From: Stenotrophomonas maltophilia
Lineage (GTDB): Bacteria > Pseudomonadota > Gammaproteobacteria > Xanthomonadales > Xanthomonadaceae
Assembly (NCBI RefSeq): GCF_002205165.1
Contig: NZ_NIVS01000013.1
Coordinates: 62,001 to 126,000 of the forward strand
DNA length: 64,000 nucleotides
Reading direction: 5' to 3'
Position 1 is the stretch's first letter, and each line of letters starts with the position of its first letter. Of this stretch, positions 26,376-34,450 are shown one piece after another. The position numbers and the translations under genes were made by a program. Under the pieces are notes generated by a model, which saw only the letters and a list, made by a program, of their open reading frames with translations, was not told the origin of the DNA and made no database searches.

Positions 26376-27467
26376 ATGAAACTGCACACGGCCAGCATTG
26401 CCGCCCTTTCCCTGGCCATCGCGCTGGGTCTTTCCGCCTGCAAGCCGGGCGCTGAAGGCCAGGCCGCCGCGCCGGCCACCGACGCGCCCGCTGCCGCGCC
26501 GGCCGCCGGCGACCGCCTGACCGCCGAGATCTCCGGCGCAGGCGCCTCCTTCATTTTCCCGCTGGTGTCCAAGTGGTCGGCCGACTACAACACCGCCACC
26601 GGCGCCAAGATCAATTACCAGTCGATCGGTTCGGGTGGCGGCATCGCCCAGATCAAGGCCGGCACCGTTGACTTCGGTTCTTCCGACAAGCCGCTGAGCA
26701 GCGAAGAGCTGGCCCAGGCCGGCCTCGGCCAGTTCCCGTCCGCCATCGGCGGTGTGGTGCCAGTGGTCAACATCGACGGCCTGGAAGCCGGCAAGCTGCG
26801 CCTGAGCGGCGCCCTGCTGGCCGATATCTTCCTGGGCAAGGTCAAGACCTGGAACGACCCGGCCATCGTCGCCGCCAACCCGGGTGTGAAGCTGCCCGAC
26901 GGCAAGATCACCCTGGTCCACCGTTCGGACGGCTCGGGCACCACCTTCAACTTCTCCAACTACCTCTCCAAGGTCAGCCCGGACTGGAAGAGCAAGGTCG
27001 GCGAAGGCACCTCGGTGCAGTGGCCGGACGGCGTGGGTGGCAAGGGCAACGAAGGCGTGGCCTCGTACGTGAAGCAGATCAAGGGCTCGATCGGCTACGT
27101 CGAACTGGCCTACGCGCTGCAGAACGGCATGCCGTACGCCTCGATGCAGAACGCCGCCGGCAACTGGGTACAGCCGAGCGCGGAAACCTTCGCCGCGGCC
27201 GCCGCCAGCGCCGACTGGGCCAGCGCCAAGGACTTCAACCTGGTCATCACCAATGCCCCGGGCGACCAGGCATGGCCGATCACCGCCACCAACTTCATGC
27301 TGATGCACAAGCAGCCCAAGGATGCCCAGCGCAGCAAGGACACGCTGGCCTTCTTCAAGTGGGCCTTCGAAAAGGGCCAGGCCCAGGCCAACGAACTGCA
27401 CTACGTGCCGCTGCCGGCCGAACTGGTCACCCAGATCGAAGCGTACTGGACCAGCGAGTTCAAGTAA
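26376..27467 (+). CDS. pstS: Phosphate-binding lipoprotein PstS (second copy)
   Basis: This is a 363-residue PstS. A lipobox LSAC (Cys22) replaces the type I cleavage site of the first copy, and an Ala/Pro linker (about 25-45) follows before the binding domain. The domain is largely colinear with the upstream PstS (GAGASFIFPLVSKWSADYN, GSGGGIAQIKAGTVDFGSSD, HRSDGSGTTFNFSNYLSK), indicating a tandem duplication. Lipid anchoring would keep this copy at the membrane near PstCA, while the first copy diffuses. A hairpin separates it from pstC. Confidence 0.92.
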   Translation: MKLHTASIAALSLAIALGLSACKPGAEGQAAAPATDAPAAAPAAGDRLTAEISGAGASFIFPLVSKWSADYNTATGAKINYQSIGSGGGIAQIKAGTVDFGSSDKPLSSEELAQAGLGQFPSAIGGVVPVVNIDGLEAGKLRLSGALLADIFLGKVKTWNDPAIVAANPGVKLPDGKITLVHRSDGSGTTFNFSNYLSKVSPDWKSKVGEGTSVQWPDGVGGKGNEGVASYVKQIKGSIGYVELAYALQNGMPYASMQNAAGNWVQPSAETFAAAAASADWASAKDFNLVITNAPGDQAWPITATNFMLMHKQPKDAQRSKDTLAFFKWAFEKGQAQANELHYVPLPAELVTQIEAYWTSEFK

Positions 27468-27474
27468 GCCAGAC

Positions 27475-27506
27475 AGCGGGCCTGTGCACAGCGCAGGCCC
27501 GCTTTC
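27475..27506 (+). terminator. Intra-operon hairpin between second pstS and pstC
   Basis: A 10-bp stem (AGCGGGCCTG/CAGGCCCGCT) with a nine-base loop and a short TTTC tail follows the pstS stop. It probably terminates part of the transcripts or protects the pstS mRNA end, giving more binding protein than permease. Confidence 0.65.
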
Positions 27507-27554
27507 CTCGCCGCACCACCCTGCCGAACCACCACTCGGGCCCCCGCCTCAGCC

Positions 27555-28523
27555 ATGAATGCCATCGCCCAGCCTGTTCCCGCACCGTCCCTCCGCGACC
27601 TGCGTGATGCCCGCAACGACACACTGTTCCGCTGGGTACTGATCGCCACCGTCATCCTGGTGCTGGTCGCCCTGGCCTGCGCCGCGCTCTCCATGCTGTG
27701 GGGCGGCCGCCATGCCCTGCAGGAGCAGGGCCTGAGCTTCTTCTACTCGTCCGAATGGAATCCGGTCGAGAACAAATTCGGTGCGCTCGCACCGATCTAC
27801 GGCACCCTCGTCACCGCCCTGATCGCGATGGTCATCGCCGTCCCGGTGAGCTTTGGTATCGCCCTCTTCCTGACCGAGGTCGCCCCGCGCTGGCTGCGTG
27901 GCCCGGTCGGTACCGCCATCGAACTGCTGGCCGGTATCCCCTCGATCATCTACGGCATGTGGGGCCTGTTCGTGCTGGTGCCGGTGATGACCGAGTACGT
28001 CACTCCGTTCCTCAACGACCATCTGGGCACGATGCCGATCATCGGCCCGCTGTTCCAGGGCCCGCCGCTGGGCATCGGCGTTCTCACCGCCGGCTTCGTG
28101 CTGGCGATCATGGTGATCCCCTTCATCTCCTCGGTGATGCGCGAAGTGTTCCTCACCGTGCCGACCCGCCTGAAGGAATCGGCCTACGCGCTGGGTTCCA
28201 CCAAGTGGGAAGTGAGCTGGGACATCGTGCTGCCCTACACCCGCTCGGCGGTGATCGGCGGCATCTTCCTGGGCCTGGGCCGCGCCCTGGGTGAAACCAT
28301 GGCGGTGGCCTTCGTGATCGGCAACAGCGTGCGCCTGTCGCCCTCGCTGCTCGAGCCGGGCACCACGATTGCCGCCCTGATCGCCAACGACTTCGGCGAA
28401 GCCACTGAAACCTACCGTTCGGCACTGCTGCTGCTCGGCTTCGTGTTGTTCATCGTGACCTTCGTGGTGCTGGCGATCGCCCGCCTGATGCTGATGCGCC
28501 TGGCCCGCAAGGAGGGCAACTGA
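27555..28523 (+). CDS. pstC: Phosphate ABC transporter permease PstC
   Basis: This is a 322-residue inner-membrane permease with six predicted TM helices, the first after a cytoplasmic start (LIATVILVLVALACAALSML). It has the binding-protein-dependent permease EAA-like loop (LKESAYALGSTKWEVSWDIVLPYTRSAVIGG) that contacts the ATPase. It pairs with PstA to form the phosphate channel. The TGA shares a base with the pstA ATG (TGATG). It is the first gene of pstC-pstA-pstB-phoU. Confidence 0.95.
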   Translation: MNAIAQPVPAPSLRDLRDARNDTLFRWVLIATVILVLVALACAALSMLWGGRHALQEQGLSFFYSSEWNPVENKFGALAPIYGTLVTALIAMVIAVPVSFGIALFLTEVAPRWLRGPVGTAIELLAGIPSIIYGMWGLFVLVPVMTEYVTPFLNDHLGTMPIIGPLFQGPPLGIGVLTAGFVLAIMVIPFISSVMREVFLTVPTRLKESAYALGSTKWEVSWDIVLPYTRSAVIGGIFLGLGRALGETMAVAFVIGNSVRLSPSLLEPGTTIAALIANDFGEATETYRSALLLLGFVLFIVTFVVLAIARLMLMRLARKEGN

Positions 28524-29389
28524 TGTCCACCGCCAACGCCCAACCGCTGTACCTGCGCCGCCGCATCGTCAACGTGGTCGCGCTGCTGATGTCCTGCCTG
28601 ACCGCGCTGTTCGGCCTGTTCTTCCTCGGCTGGATCCTGTGGACGCTGGCCTCCAAGGGCCTGGCCGGGATCAACCTGGACCTGTTCACCAAGATGACAC
28701 CGCCGCCGATGCAGGAAGGCGGCCTGGCCAATGCGTTCTTCGGCAGCGCCGTGATGTGCGGCCTGGCGATCGCGATCGGCACCCCGCTGGGCGTGCTCGC
28801 CGGCACCTGGCTGGCCGAGTACGGCAACTTCCGCAAGGCCGGCACGGTGGTCCGCTTCGTCAACGACATCCTGCTCTCTGCGCCATCGATCGTGCTGGGC
28901 CTGTTCGTCTACACCCTGTATGTGATGCAGACCGGCGGCCAGTTCTCGGCCTTTGCCGGTGCGCTCTCGCTGGCCTTCATCGTGCTGCCGGTGGTGGTGC
29001 GGACCACCGATGAAATGCTGCGCCTGGTGCCCTCGCAGATGCGCGAAGCGGCGCTGTCGCTGGGCATCCCGCAGTGGAAGGTGACCGTGCAGGTGCTGTA
29101 TCGCAGCGCCGCTGCCGGCATCGTGACCGGCATCCTGCTGGCGCTGGCCCGCATCTCCGGTGAAACCGCGCCGCTGCTGTTTACCGCCTTCGGCAACCAG
29201 TACTGGAACAGCAACGTGTTCCAGCCGATGGCCTCGGTGCCGGTGGTGATGAACCAGTTCGCCGGCAGCCCGTATGAATCCTGGCAGGTGCTGGCCTGGG
29301 CCGGCGCGCTGGTGCTGACCGTGTTCGTGCTGCTGGTCAGCCTTTCCGCGCGCGGCATCCTGCTGCGCAACCGTATCTCCCATGACTGA
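28523..29389 (+). CDS. pstA: Phosphate ABC transporter permease PstA
   Basis: This is a 288-residue, six-TM permease. The conserved EAA loop is [31 protein letters not shown]. It forms the membrane channel with PstC. The start shares one base with the pstC stop, and the stop lies inside the first codons of the annotated pstB start, so the three genes are translationally coupled. Confidence 0.95.
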   Translation: MSTANAQPLYLRRRIVNVVALLMSCLTALFGLFFLGWILWTLASKGLAGINLDLFTKMTPPPMQEGGLANAFFGSAVMCGLAIAIGTPLGVLAGTWLAEYGNFRKAGTVVRFVNDILLSAPSIVLGLFVYTLYVMQTGGQFSAFAGALSLAFIVLPVVVRTTDEMLRLVPSQMREAALSLGIPQWKVTVQVLYRSAAAGIVTGILLALARISGETAPLLFTAFGNQYWNSNVFQPMASVPVVMNQFAGSPYESWQVLAWAGALVLTVFVLLVSLSARGILLRNRISHD

Positions 29390-30239
29390 CCTTTCCACGG
29401 ACATCGCCATGAACGATCTCTCCAACGCCGTGCCGATGCAGCGCATCGTGGTCCCGGCCTCGCATGAAAACCTGCTGACCCCGGCGCCGATCAAGCTGGC
29501 CGCGCGCGGTCTGGATTTCTACTACGACAAGTTCCATGCGCTGAAGGGCATCGACCTGGAGATCCCGGAAAAGCGCGTCACCGCGCTGATCGGTCCCTCC
29601 GGTTGCGGCAAGTCCACCCTGCTGCGCATCTTCAACCGCATCTACGCGCTGTACCCCAAGCTGGAAGCGCGCGGTGAAGTGCTGCTGGATGGCGAGAACA
29701 TCCTCTCGCCGAAGTACCCGATGAACCGCCTGCGCAGCAAGGTCGGCATGGTGTTCCAGAAGCCGGTGCCGTTCCCGATGACCATCTTCGAGAACGTGGC
29801 CTACGGCATCCGCCACCACGAGAAGCTCTCCAAATCGGAGATGACCGACCGCGTCGAACAGGCCCTGCGCCAGGGCGCGCTGTGGGACGAAGTGAAGGAC
29901 AAGCTCAACCAGAGCGCGCTGGGTCTGTCCGGTGGCCAGCAGCAGCGTCTGTGCATTGCCCGCGCCGTGGCGCTGCGCCCGGACGTGCTGCTGCTCGACG
30001 AGCCGACCTCGGCGCTGGACCCGATCTCCACCAGCCGTATCGAGCAGCTGGTGGAAGAGCTCAAGCACGATTACACCATCGTGATCGTGACCCACAACAT
30101 GCAGCAGGCCGCGCGCGTCTCCGACTACACCGCCTTCATGTACCTGGGCGACCTGATCGAACACGACCGCACCGAAGTGATCTTCTCGCAGCCCAACAAG
30201 CAGCAGACCGAGGATTACATCACCGGTCGTTTCGGTTGA
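29382..30239 (+). CDS. pstB: Phosphate ABC transporter ATPase PstB
   Basis: This is a 285-residue ABC ATPase with Walker [10 protein letters not shown], signature [16 protein letters not shown], Walker [14 protein letters not shown] and the H-loop [10 protein letters not shown]. The N-terminal ~25 residues before [17 protein letters not shown] are non-conserved. ATG 29409 is therefore an alternative start to 29382, which overlaps pstA by eight bases. It energises phosphate import and, with PhoU, signals phosphate sufficiency to PhoR in the classical model. Confidence 0.95.
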   Translation: MTDLSTDIAMNDLSNAVPMQRIVVPASHENLLTPAPIKLAARGLDFYYDKFHALKGIDLEIPEKRVTALIGPSGCGKSTLLRIFNRIYALYPKLEARGEVLLDGENILSPKYPMNRLRSKVGMVFQKPVPFPMTIFENVAYGIRHHEKLSKSEMTDRVEQALRQGALWDEVKDKLNQSALGLSGGQQQRLCIARAVALRPDVLLLDEPTSALDPISTSRIEQLVEELKHDYTIVIVTHNMQQAARVSDYTAFMYLGDLIEHDRTEVIFSQPNKQQTEDYITGRFG

Positions 30240-30304
30240 CCGGTGCTGTCCCCTCACCCAATGCCCCCGCCAGGCATGGCCTGGCGCTACCCGGATTGCA
30301 GACC

Positions 30305-31012
30305 ATGAATCTTCCCAACGACCACATCGTCAAGAGCTACGACGAAGAACAGCAGCGCCTGGTGGCCGAGATCGTGCGCATGGGCGAGATGGCCGTCGCC
30401 CAGCTGGAGGCGTCCATGGACGTCATCGAGAAGCGCGATGAGAACGCCGCCCAGCGCATCATCGCCAACGATGAAGCCATCGATGCGCTCGAACAGCACA
30501 TCAGCCACGACGTCATGCGCCTGGCGCTGCGCGGTCCGATGGCGCGCGACCTGCGCGAGATCCTGGCCGGTCTGCGCATTCCGGCCGACATCGAACGCAT
30601 CGGCGATTACGCCGCCAACGTGGCCAAGCGCTCCATCGCCCTGAGCAAGGTGCCACCGCTGCCGCAGATCCAGGGCCTGCGTGCGCTGGGCCGGCTGGCG
30701 GCCCAGCAGGTGCGCCGTGCGATCGAAGCCTACCGCGACAACGATGCCGCCGCGGCCCTGGAACTGCGCGACGACGACGCACGCCTGGATGCGCAGTACA
30801 CCGCGCTGTTCCGCGAGCTGCTGACCTACATGATGGAAGACCCGCGCAACATCACCCCGTGCACCCACCTGCTGTTCATGGCCAAGAACCTGGAGCGCGT
30901 GGGCGACCATGCCACCAACATCGCCGAGAACGTGTGGTTCCTGGTGCATGGCGAGCAGGCGCTGCCGCCGCGTGAGAAGCGCGACGAGACCAGCAGTACC
31001 GATCACGTCTGA
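30305..31012 (+). CDS. phoU: Phosphate signalling protein PhoU
   Basis: This 235-residue protein has two PhoU three-helix repeats with the metal-binding ExxxD motifs (PADIERIGDYAANVAKR and NLERVGDHATNIAENV). It links Pst transporter status to the PhoR kinase and represses the Pho regulon when phosphate is plentiful. It lies 65 bp after pstB and ends the operon before a strong terminator. No phoB or phoR is in the window. Confidence 0.95.
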   Translation: MNLPNDHIVKSYDEEQQRLVAEIVRMGEMAVAQLEASMDVIEKRDENAAQRIIANDEAIDALEQHISHDVMRLALRGPMARDLREILAGLRIPADIERIGDYAANVAKRSIALSKVPPLPQIQGLRALGRLAAQQVRRAIEAYRDNDAAAALELRDDDARLDAQYTALFRELLTYMMEDPRNITPCTHLLFMAKNLERVGDHATNIAENVWFLVHGEQALPPREKRDETSSTDHV

Positions 31013-31041
31013 GCACCTGCTTCGGAAGCAGAACGCAACAG

Positions 31042-31070
31042 CCGCTGCCTTCGGGTGGCGGTTTTTTTTT
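31042..31070 (+). terminator. Rho-independent terminator after phoU
   Basis: The stem CCGCTGCC/GGTGGCGG (two G-U pairs) has a TTCG tetraloop and is followed by nine T. It separates the pst-phoU operon from the RiPP operon. Confidence 0.9.
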
Positions 31071-31123
31071 GGCCGGAGCGTCCGGGCACTTCGGGAATGA
31101 CGCGCTGCACTTCACGAAACGTT

Positions 31124-31142
31124 GAATCCTGTGTGAGGATTC
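31124..31142. promoter_or_regulatory. Inverted repeat in the RiPP operon promoter region
   Basis: GAATCC and GGATTC arms separated by seven bases lie about 90 bp before the precursor start, in an otherwise featureless 217-bp spacer. They could form a regulator-binding site. No regulator is identified and chance is not excluded. Confidence 0.3.
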
Positions 31143-31229
31143 GATGAGCCGGGCCGGTCCACCATGGCCGCACCTGCTGCCCCCACGCAGCCATCCCGGG
31201 CCCCAGCCCATTCCAAGGAGATCCACCCG

Positions 31230-31604
31230 ATGAGCACACCCACCCGTTCGCTGTCCCTGTTGGCAGCCACTGCGCTGGCCGCCGGCCTGGGCGTCAGCGC
31301 CTCGGCGTCCGCGTTGAGCATGACCGACCTGGCCCAGGGCTACCTGGTGGCCGGCCAAGCGGCGACCAAGGCGGCCGAAGGCAAGTGTGGCGAAGGAAAA
31401 TGTGGTGCGCACGGCGACAAGGCCGGCAGCAAGGCGGGCGACAAGGCCGCGACCGCCGGTGCCAAGACCGCCGAAGGCAAGTGTGGGGAAGGCAAGTGCG
31501 GTGCCGACAAGGGCAAGGCCGCCGGCGACAAGGCAACGGCCGGTGGCGACAAGAAGACGGCGGAAGGCAAGTGCGGCGAAGGCAAGTGCGGTGCCAAGCA
31601 CTGA
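31230..31604 (+). CDS. Bufferin/HvfA-like RiPP precursor with three [10 protein letters not shown] blocks
   Basis: This is a 124-residue exported peptide starting at ATG 31230 with a strong AAGGAG. The signal peptide (about 1-28, [20 protein letters not shown]) precedes a short leader-like segment [18 protein letters not shown] Lys/Ala/Gly-rich core then carries [10 protein letters not shown] at residues 50-59, 82-91 and 112-121 (Cys 53, 58, 85, 90, 115, 120). EGKCG is the motif of HvfA/bufferin precursors, in which MNIO enzymes convert cysteines to oxazolone-thioamide or related thiol-containing rings, probably for copper binding. The next three genes are the matching enzyme, partner and DoxX protein. 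I know of no other role for this arrangement. Confidence 0.85.
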   Translation: MSTPTRSLSLLAATALAAGLGVSASASALSMTDLAQGYLVAGQAATKAAEGKCGEGKCGAHGDKAGSKAGDKAATAGAKTAEGKCGEGKCGADKGKAAGDKATAGGDKKTAEGKCGEGKCGAKH

Positions 31605-32463
31605 CCTCTCCACCAAGGGCCTGGACCGGTCGCCGCTGCCTGCGGCGGCGACCGGACTTGGCTTGCGCCGCGCCCTGCTGCAGGACCTGCGCGAGGCGCC
31701 CGCGGGCGATCTGGACTTCCTCGAATGCGCGCCGGAAAACTGGATCGGCGTCGGTGGGCCGGCCGGCGATGCACTGACCGAGCTGGCCACGCGCCACCCG
31801 CTCACCTGCCACGGGCTGTCGCTGTCGCTGGGCAGCACCGCGCCCCTGGATACCACCCTGCTCGACCAGGTGGGACGCTTCCTGGAGCGGCACAAGGTGC
31901 CGCTGTACAGCGAACACCTGAGCTACTGCAGCGATGACGGCCACCTCTACGACCTGCTGCCGATTCCCTTCACCGAGGAAGCGGTGCGTCATACCGCAGC
32001 GCGTATCGCCCGGGTGCAGGATCTGCTGGGCCGGCGCATCGCGGTGGAGAACGTGTCCTATTACCTCGCCCCGGAACCGGCCATGGACGAACTGGCCTTC
32101 ACCTCGGCGGTGCTCGCCGAAGCCGATTGCGACCTGCTGCTGGACGTCAACAACGTCTACGTCAACGCCTGCAACCATGGCTACGACGCTGACGCCTTCA
32201 TTGCCGGCCTGCCGGCTGCGCGCATCGTCTGCCTGCATGTGGCCGGTCACCTCGATGAAGCCCCTGACCTGAAGATCGATACCCACGGCAGCGCGGTGAT
32301 CGATCCGGTCTGGGCGCTGCTCGCCCGCACCTATGCCCGCATCGGCGCGCGCCCCACCCTGCTGGAACGCGATTTCAATTTCCCCCCGTATGCCGAACTG
32401 CGTGGCGAGCTGCACACCATCCGCCAGCTGATGGCCGCTCATGCCGGAGGCCGGCATGACTGA
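31591..32463 (+). CDS. MNIO (DUF692) iron-dependent RiPP-modifying oxidase, HvfB/BufB-like
   Basis: This is a TIM-barrel enzyme of about 290 residues in the DUF692/multinuclear non-haem iron oxidase family. Metal-ligand motifs seen in order are [66 protein letters not shown] and LLERDFNFP. The start is GTG 31591, inside the last codons of the precursor gene (14-nt overlap) with AAGG upstream. The frame stays open far upstream, but that stretch is the precursor's coding sequence in another frame. It is predicted to oxidise the cysteines of the EGKCG repeats in the cytoplasm before export. Confidence 0.88.
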   Translation: MPSTDLSTKGLDRSPLPAAATGLGLRRALLQDLREAPAGDLDFLECAPENWIGVGGPAGDALTELATRHPLTCHGLSLSLGSTAPLDTTLLDQVGRFLERHKVPLYSEHLSYCSDDGHLYDLLPIPFTEEAVRHTAARIARVQDLLGRRIAVENVSYYLAPEPAMDELAFTSAVLAEADCDLLLDVNNVYVNACNHGYDADAFIAGLPAARIVCLHVAGHLDEAPDLKIDTHGSAVIDPVWALLARTYARIGARPTLLERDFNFPPYAELRGELHTIRQLMAAHAGGRHD

Positions 32464-33211
32464 TGCCCCCGCGCGTCTGCACGCGCAGCAGCGGGCCTTC
32501 ACCGCGCACCTGCGCGATCCGGCCCAGGTTGCCGCGCCCGAAGGGTTGGATGCACGCCGGCTGGGCATCTACCAGCGGTTGGTGTTCAACAACGTGCTCG
32601 GGCTGCTTGGCAACGGCTTCCCGGTCTGCGTGCGCCTGCTTGGCGAGGCAGCGTGGTCCGCGCTCATCCGGCGCTTCTTTGCAGTGCACCCGGCGCAGAC
32701 CCCGTTGTTCACCGAACTGGCCGCCGAGTTCGTGCAGTGGCTGCAGCACCAGGCCACGTTGCCGCACCCGGCACTGGCCGAACTGGCCCATTACGAGTGG
32801 GTGGAAACGGCCCTCTACCAGTGGGATGCGTCCCCCCTGCCGCCCTCGCCCGGCCTGGACCCGATGCACGCGGCGCTGCAGCGCTCCCCCCTGGCCTGGC
32901 CACTGCTCTATCACTGGCCGGTGCATCGGCTCGGCACCGATGACGCGCCCGCGCAGCCCGGCCCCGAGCCGACCGGGTTGCTGGTCCGGCGCGACCCGGA
33001 CGGCCAGGTCCGCTTCGCCGCGATCAGCCCGATGGCCGCGCAGTTGCTGGAGCAGATCGGCCAGCACCCCGGCAGCACCGGGGCCACCTACCTGCAGCAG
33101 CTTGCGCAGGCGCACGGCATGGCGGCCGATGCGCTGCTTCCGCCCGGCGCGGCCCTGCTGCGCCAGTTCCACGACAGCGGCGTGATCGGGCCTGCCGCGC
33201 CCGTTTCCTGA
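32456..33211 (+). CDS. DUF2063 partner protein, HvfC/BufC-like
   Basis: This 251-residue soluble protein has an N-terminal DUF2063 domain ([15 protein letters not shown] through [25 protein letters not shown]) and a C-terminal region that in this family binds the precursor or the MNIO enzyme. Databases often label DUF2063 a DNA-binding domain, which is misleading here. The start at ATG 32456 has GGAGG six bases upstream and overlaps the MNIO gene by eight bases. It probably acts as RiPP-recognition partner, delivering the leader to the oxidase. Confidence 0.85.
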   Translation: MTDAPARLHAQQRAFTAHLRDPAQVAAPEGLDARRLGIYQRLVFNNVLGLLGNGFPVCVRLLGEAAWSALIRRFFAVHPAQTPLFTELAAEFVQWLQHQATLPHPALAELAHYEWVETALYQWDASPLPPSPGLDPMHAALQRSPLAWPLLYHWPVHRLGTDDAPAQPGPEPTGLLVRRDPDGQVRFAAISPMAAQLLEQIGQHPGSTGATYLQQLAQAHGMAADALLPPGAALLRQFHDSGVIGPAAPVS

Positions 33212-33235
33212 CCCCTCCACCAAGGAAGTACCTCC

Positions 33236-33745
33236 ATGAAGTCACTGCATCTGGTCGCCCTGCGCGACCGGCTGGATCGTCTCGGCCCGTGGTTGGCCCC
33301 GCTCGGCCTGCGCTTGCTGATGGGCTGGGAATATTTCGAGTCCGGCCGCGAAAAACTGCGCGGCCAGAACTGGTTCGAGGACCTGCAGCACGCCTTCCCG
33401 TTCCCGTTCGACCAGCTGCCGGCCGCGCTCAACTGGCAGTTGGCCACCTGGTTCGAACTGGTCGGCGCGGTGTGCCTGCTGCTCGGGCTGGGCACGCGCC
33501 TGGCCGCCAGCTGCCTGCTGGTGCTGACCGTGGTCGCCACGGCCGCCGTGCACTGGCCGATGCACTGGAATGGGTTGGCCGAGCTGGCGATGGGCTACGT
33601 CATCACCGACCAGGGCTTTGGCAACTTCAAATTGCCGCTGCTGTTCATGGCCATGCTGCTGCCGCTGGCCCTGCAGGGTGCCGGCCCGTTGAGCCTGGAT
33701 CACCTGCTGCACCGCGGCCGCAGGCGCACGCCGGCGCTGGCCTGA
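33236..33745 (+). CDS. DoxX-family membrane protein of the RiPP operon
   Basis: This is a 169-residue DoxX/DoxD-like protein with four predicted membrane helices ([72 protein letters not shown]). It is the fourth gene of the operon, 24 bp after the DUF2063 gene, with GGAAG upstream. DoxX proteins commonly accompany MNIO-DUF2063 pairs (the bufD position). A redox or quinone-linked role is suspected for the family but not established. The gene is followed 39 bp later by rnt. Confidence 0.82.
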   Translation: MKSLHLVALRDRLDRLGPWLAPLGLRLLMGWEYFESGREKLRGQNWFEDLQHAFPFPFDQLPAALNWQLATWFELVGAVCLLLGLGTRLAASCLLVLTVVATAAVHWPMHWNGLAELAMGYVITDQGFGNFKLPLLFMAMLLPLALQGAGPLSLDHLLHRGRRRTPALA

Positions 33746-33784
33746 GCGCGGGGGGCGTACAGGTCGCTCTGCTAAACTGGGGCG

Positions 33785-34444
33785 ATGACTGACGACCTCC
33801 CCCGCTCCGACGCGCCGGCTGCTGCCGACGCACTGCCCGCTGCCGCCCAGCGCTTGATGGCAACCCGTTTCCGCGGCTTCCTGCCGGTGGCGGTGGACGT
33901 GGAGACCGGTGGGTTCGATTCAGATCGCCATGCGCTGCTGGAAATCGCCGCGGTGCCGATCGAAATGGACGAGAACGGCCTGCTCTATCCCGGGCAGACC
34001 GCCAGCGCCCATGTGGTGCCGGCCGAAGGCCTGGAGATCGATCCCAAGTCGCTGGAGATCACCGGCATCATCCTGGATCACCCGTTCCGGCTGGCCAAGG
34101 TCGAGCGCGACGCGCTGGACCACATCTTCGCCCCGATCCGGGCGGCGATGAAGAAGTACGGTTGCCAGCGCGCGATCCTGGTCGGGCACAACGCGCACTT
34201 CGACCTGGGCTTCGTCAATGCGGCGGTCAACCGGACCGGCCACAAGCGTAACCCGTTCCATCCCTTCAGCGTGTTCGACACCGTGACCCTCGGCGGCATC
34301 GCCTATGGCCAGACCGTGCTGGCACGTGCGGCCACCGCGGCCGGGCTGGGCTGGGATGCCGATGAAGCGCACAGCGCGGTGTATGACACCGAGCAGACCG
34401 CCAAACTGTTCTGCAAGGTCGCCAACAGCTGGCCGCGCCCCTGA
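33785..34444 (+). CDS. rnt: Ribonuclease T
   Basis: This is a 219-residue DEDD-family 3'-5' exoribonuclease that trims tRNA and other stable RNA ends. Catalytic acids lie in [22 protein letters not shown] and [11 protein letters not shown] (the general-base His is present). The first ~24 residues are a variable extension before [15 protein letters not shown], so ATG 33857 is an alternative start. The stop is six bases from the convergent stop of the diguanylate cyclase gene. Confidence 0.92.
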   Translation: MTDDLPRSDAPAAADALPAAAQRLMATRFRGFLPVAVDVETGGFDSDRHALLEIAAVPIEMDENGLLYPGQTASAHVVPAEGLEIDPKSLEITGIILDHPFRLAKVERDALDHIFAPIRAAMKKYGCQRAILVGHNAHFDLGFVNAAVNRTGHKRNPFHPFSVFDTVTLGGIAYGQTVLARAATAAGLGWDADEAHSAVYDTEQTAKLFCKVANSWPRP

Positions 34445-34450
34445 GCGGAA

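Noticed and set aside
31387-31590. N-terminal extension of the MNIO gene across the precursor repeats
   Set aside because: The extension is another-frame translation of the EGKCG coding sequence ([10 protein letters not shown]), and the family's N-terminus begins near the GTG at 31591.
31377-31600. Nucleotide repeats in the precursor gene as a possible CRISPR or tandem-repeat element
   Set aside because: The repeats lie in frame within a coding gene, encode EGKCG motifs and have unequal spacers; no cas genes are present.
31294-32568. Pro/Cys/Arg-rich frame antisense to the RiPP operon
   Set aside because: Its repetitive CRR/HTCL motifs are the reverse reading of the EGKCG repeats; the plus-strand genes have ribosome sites and family matches.
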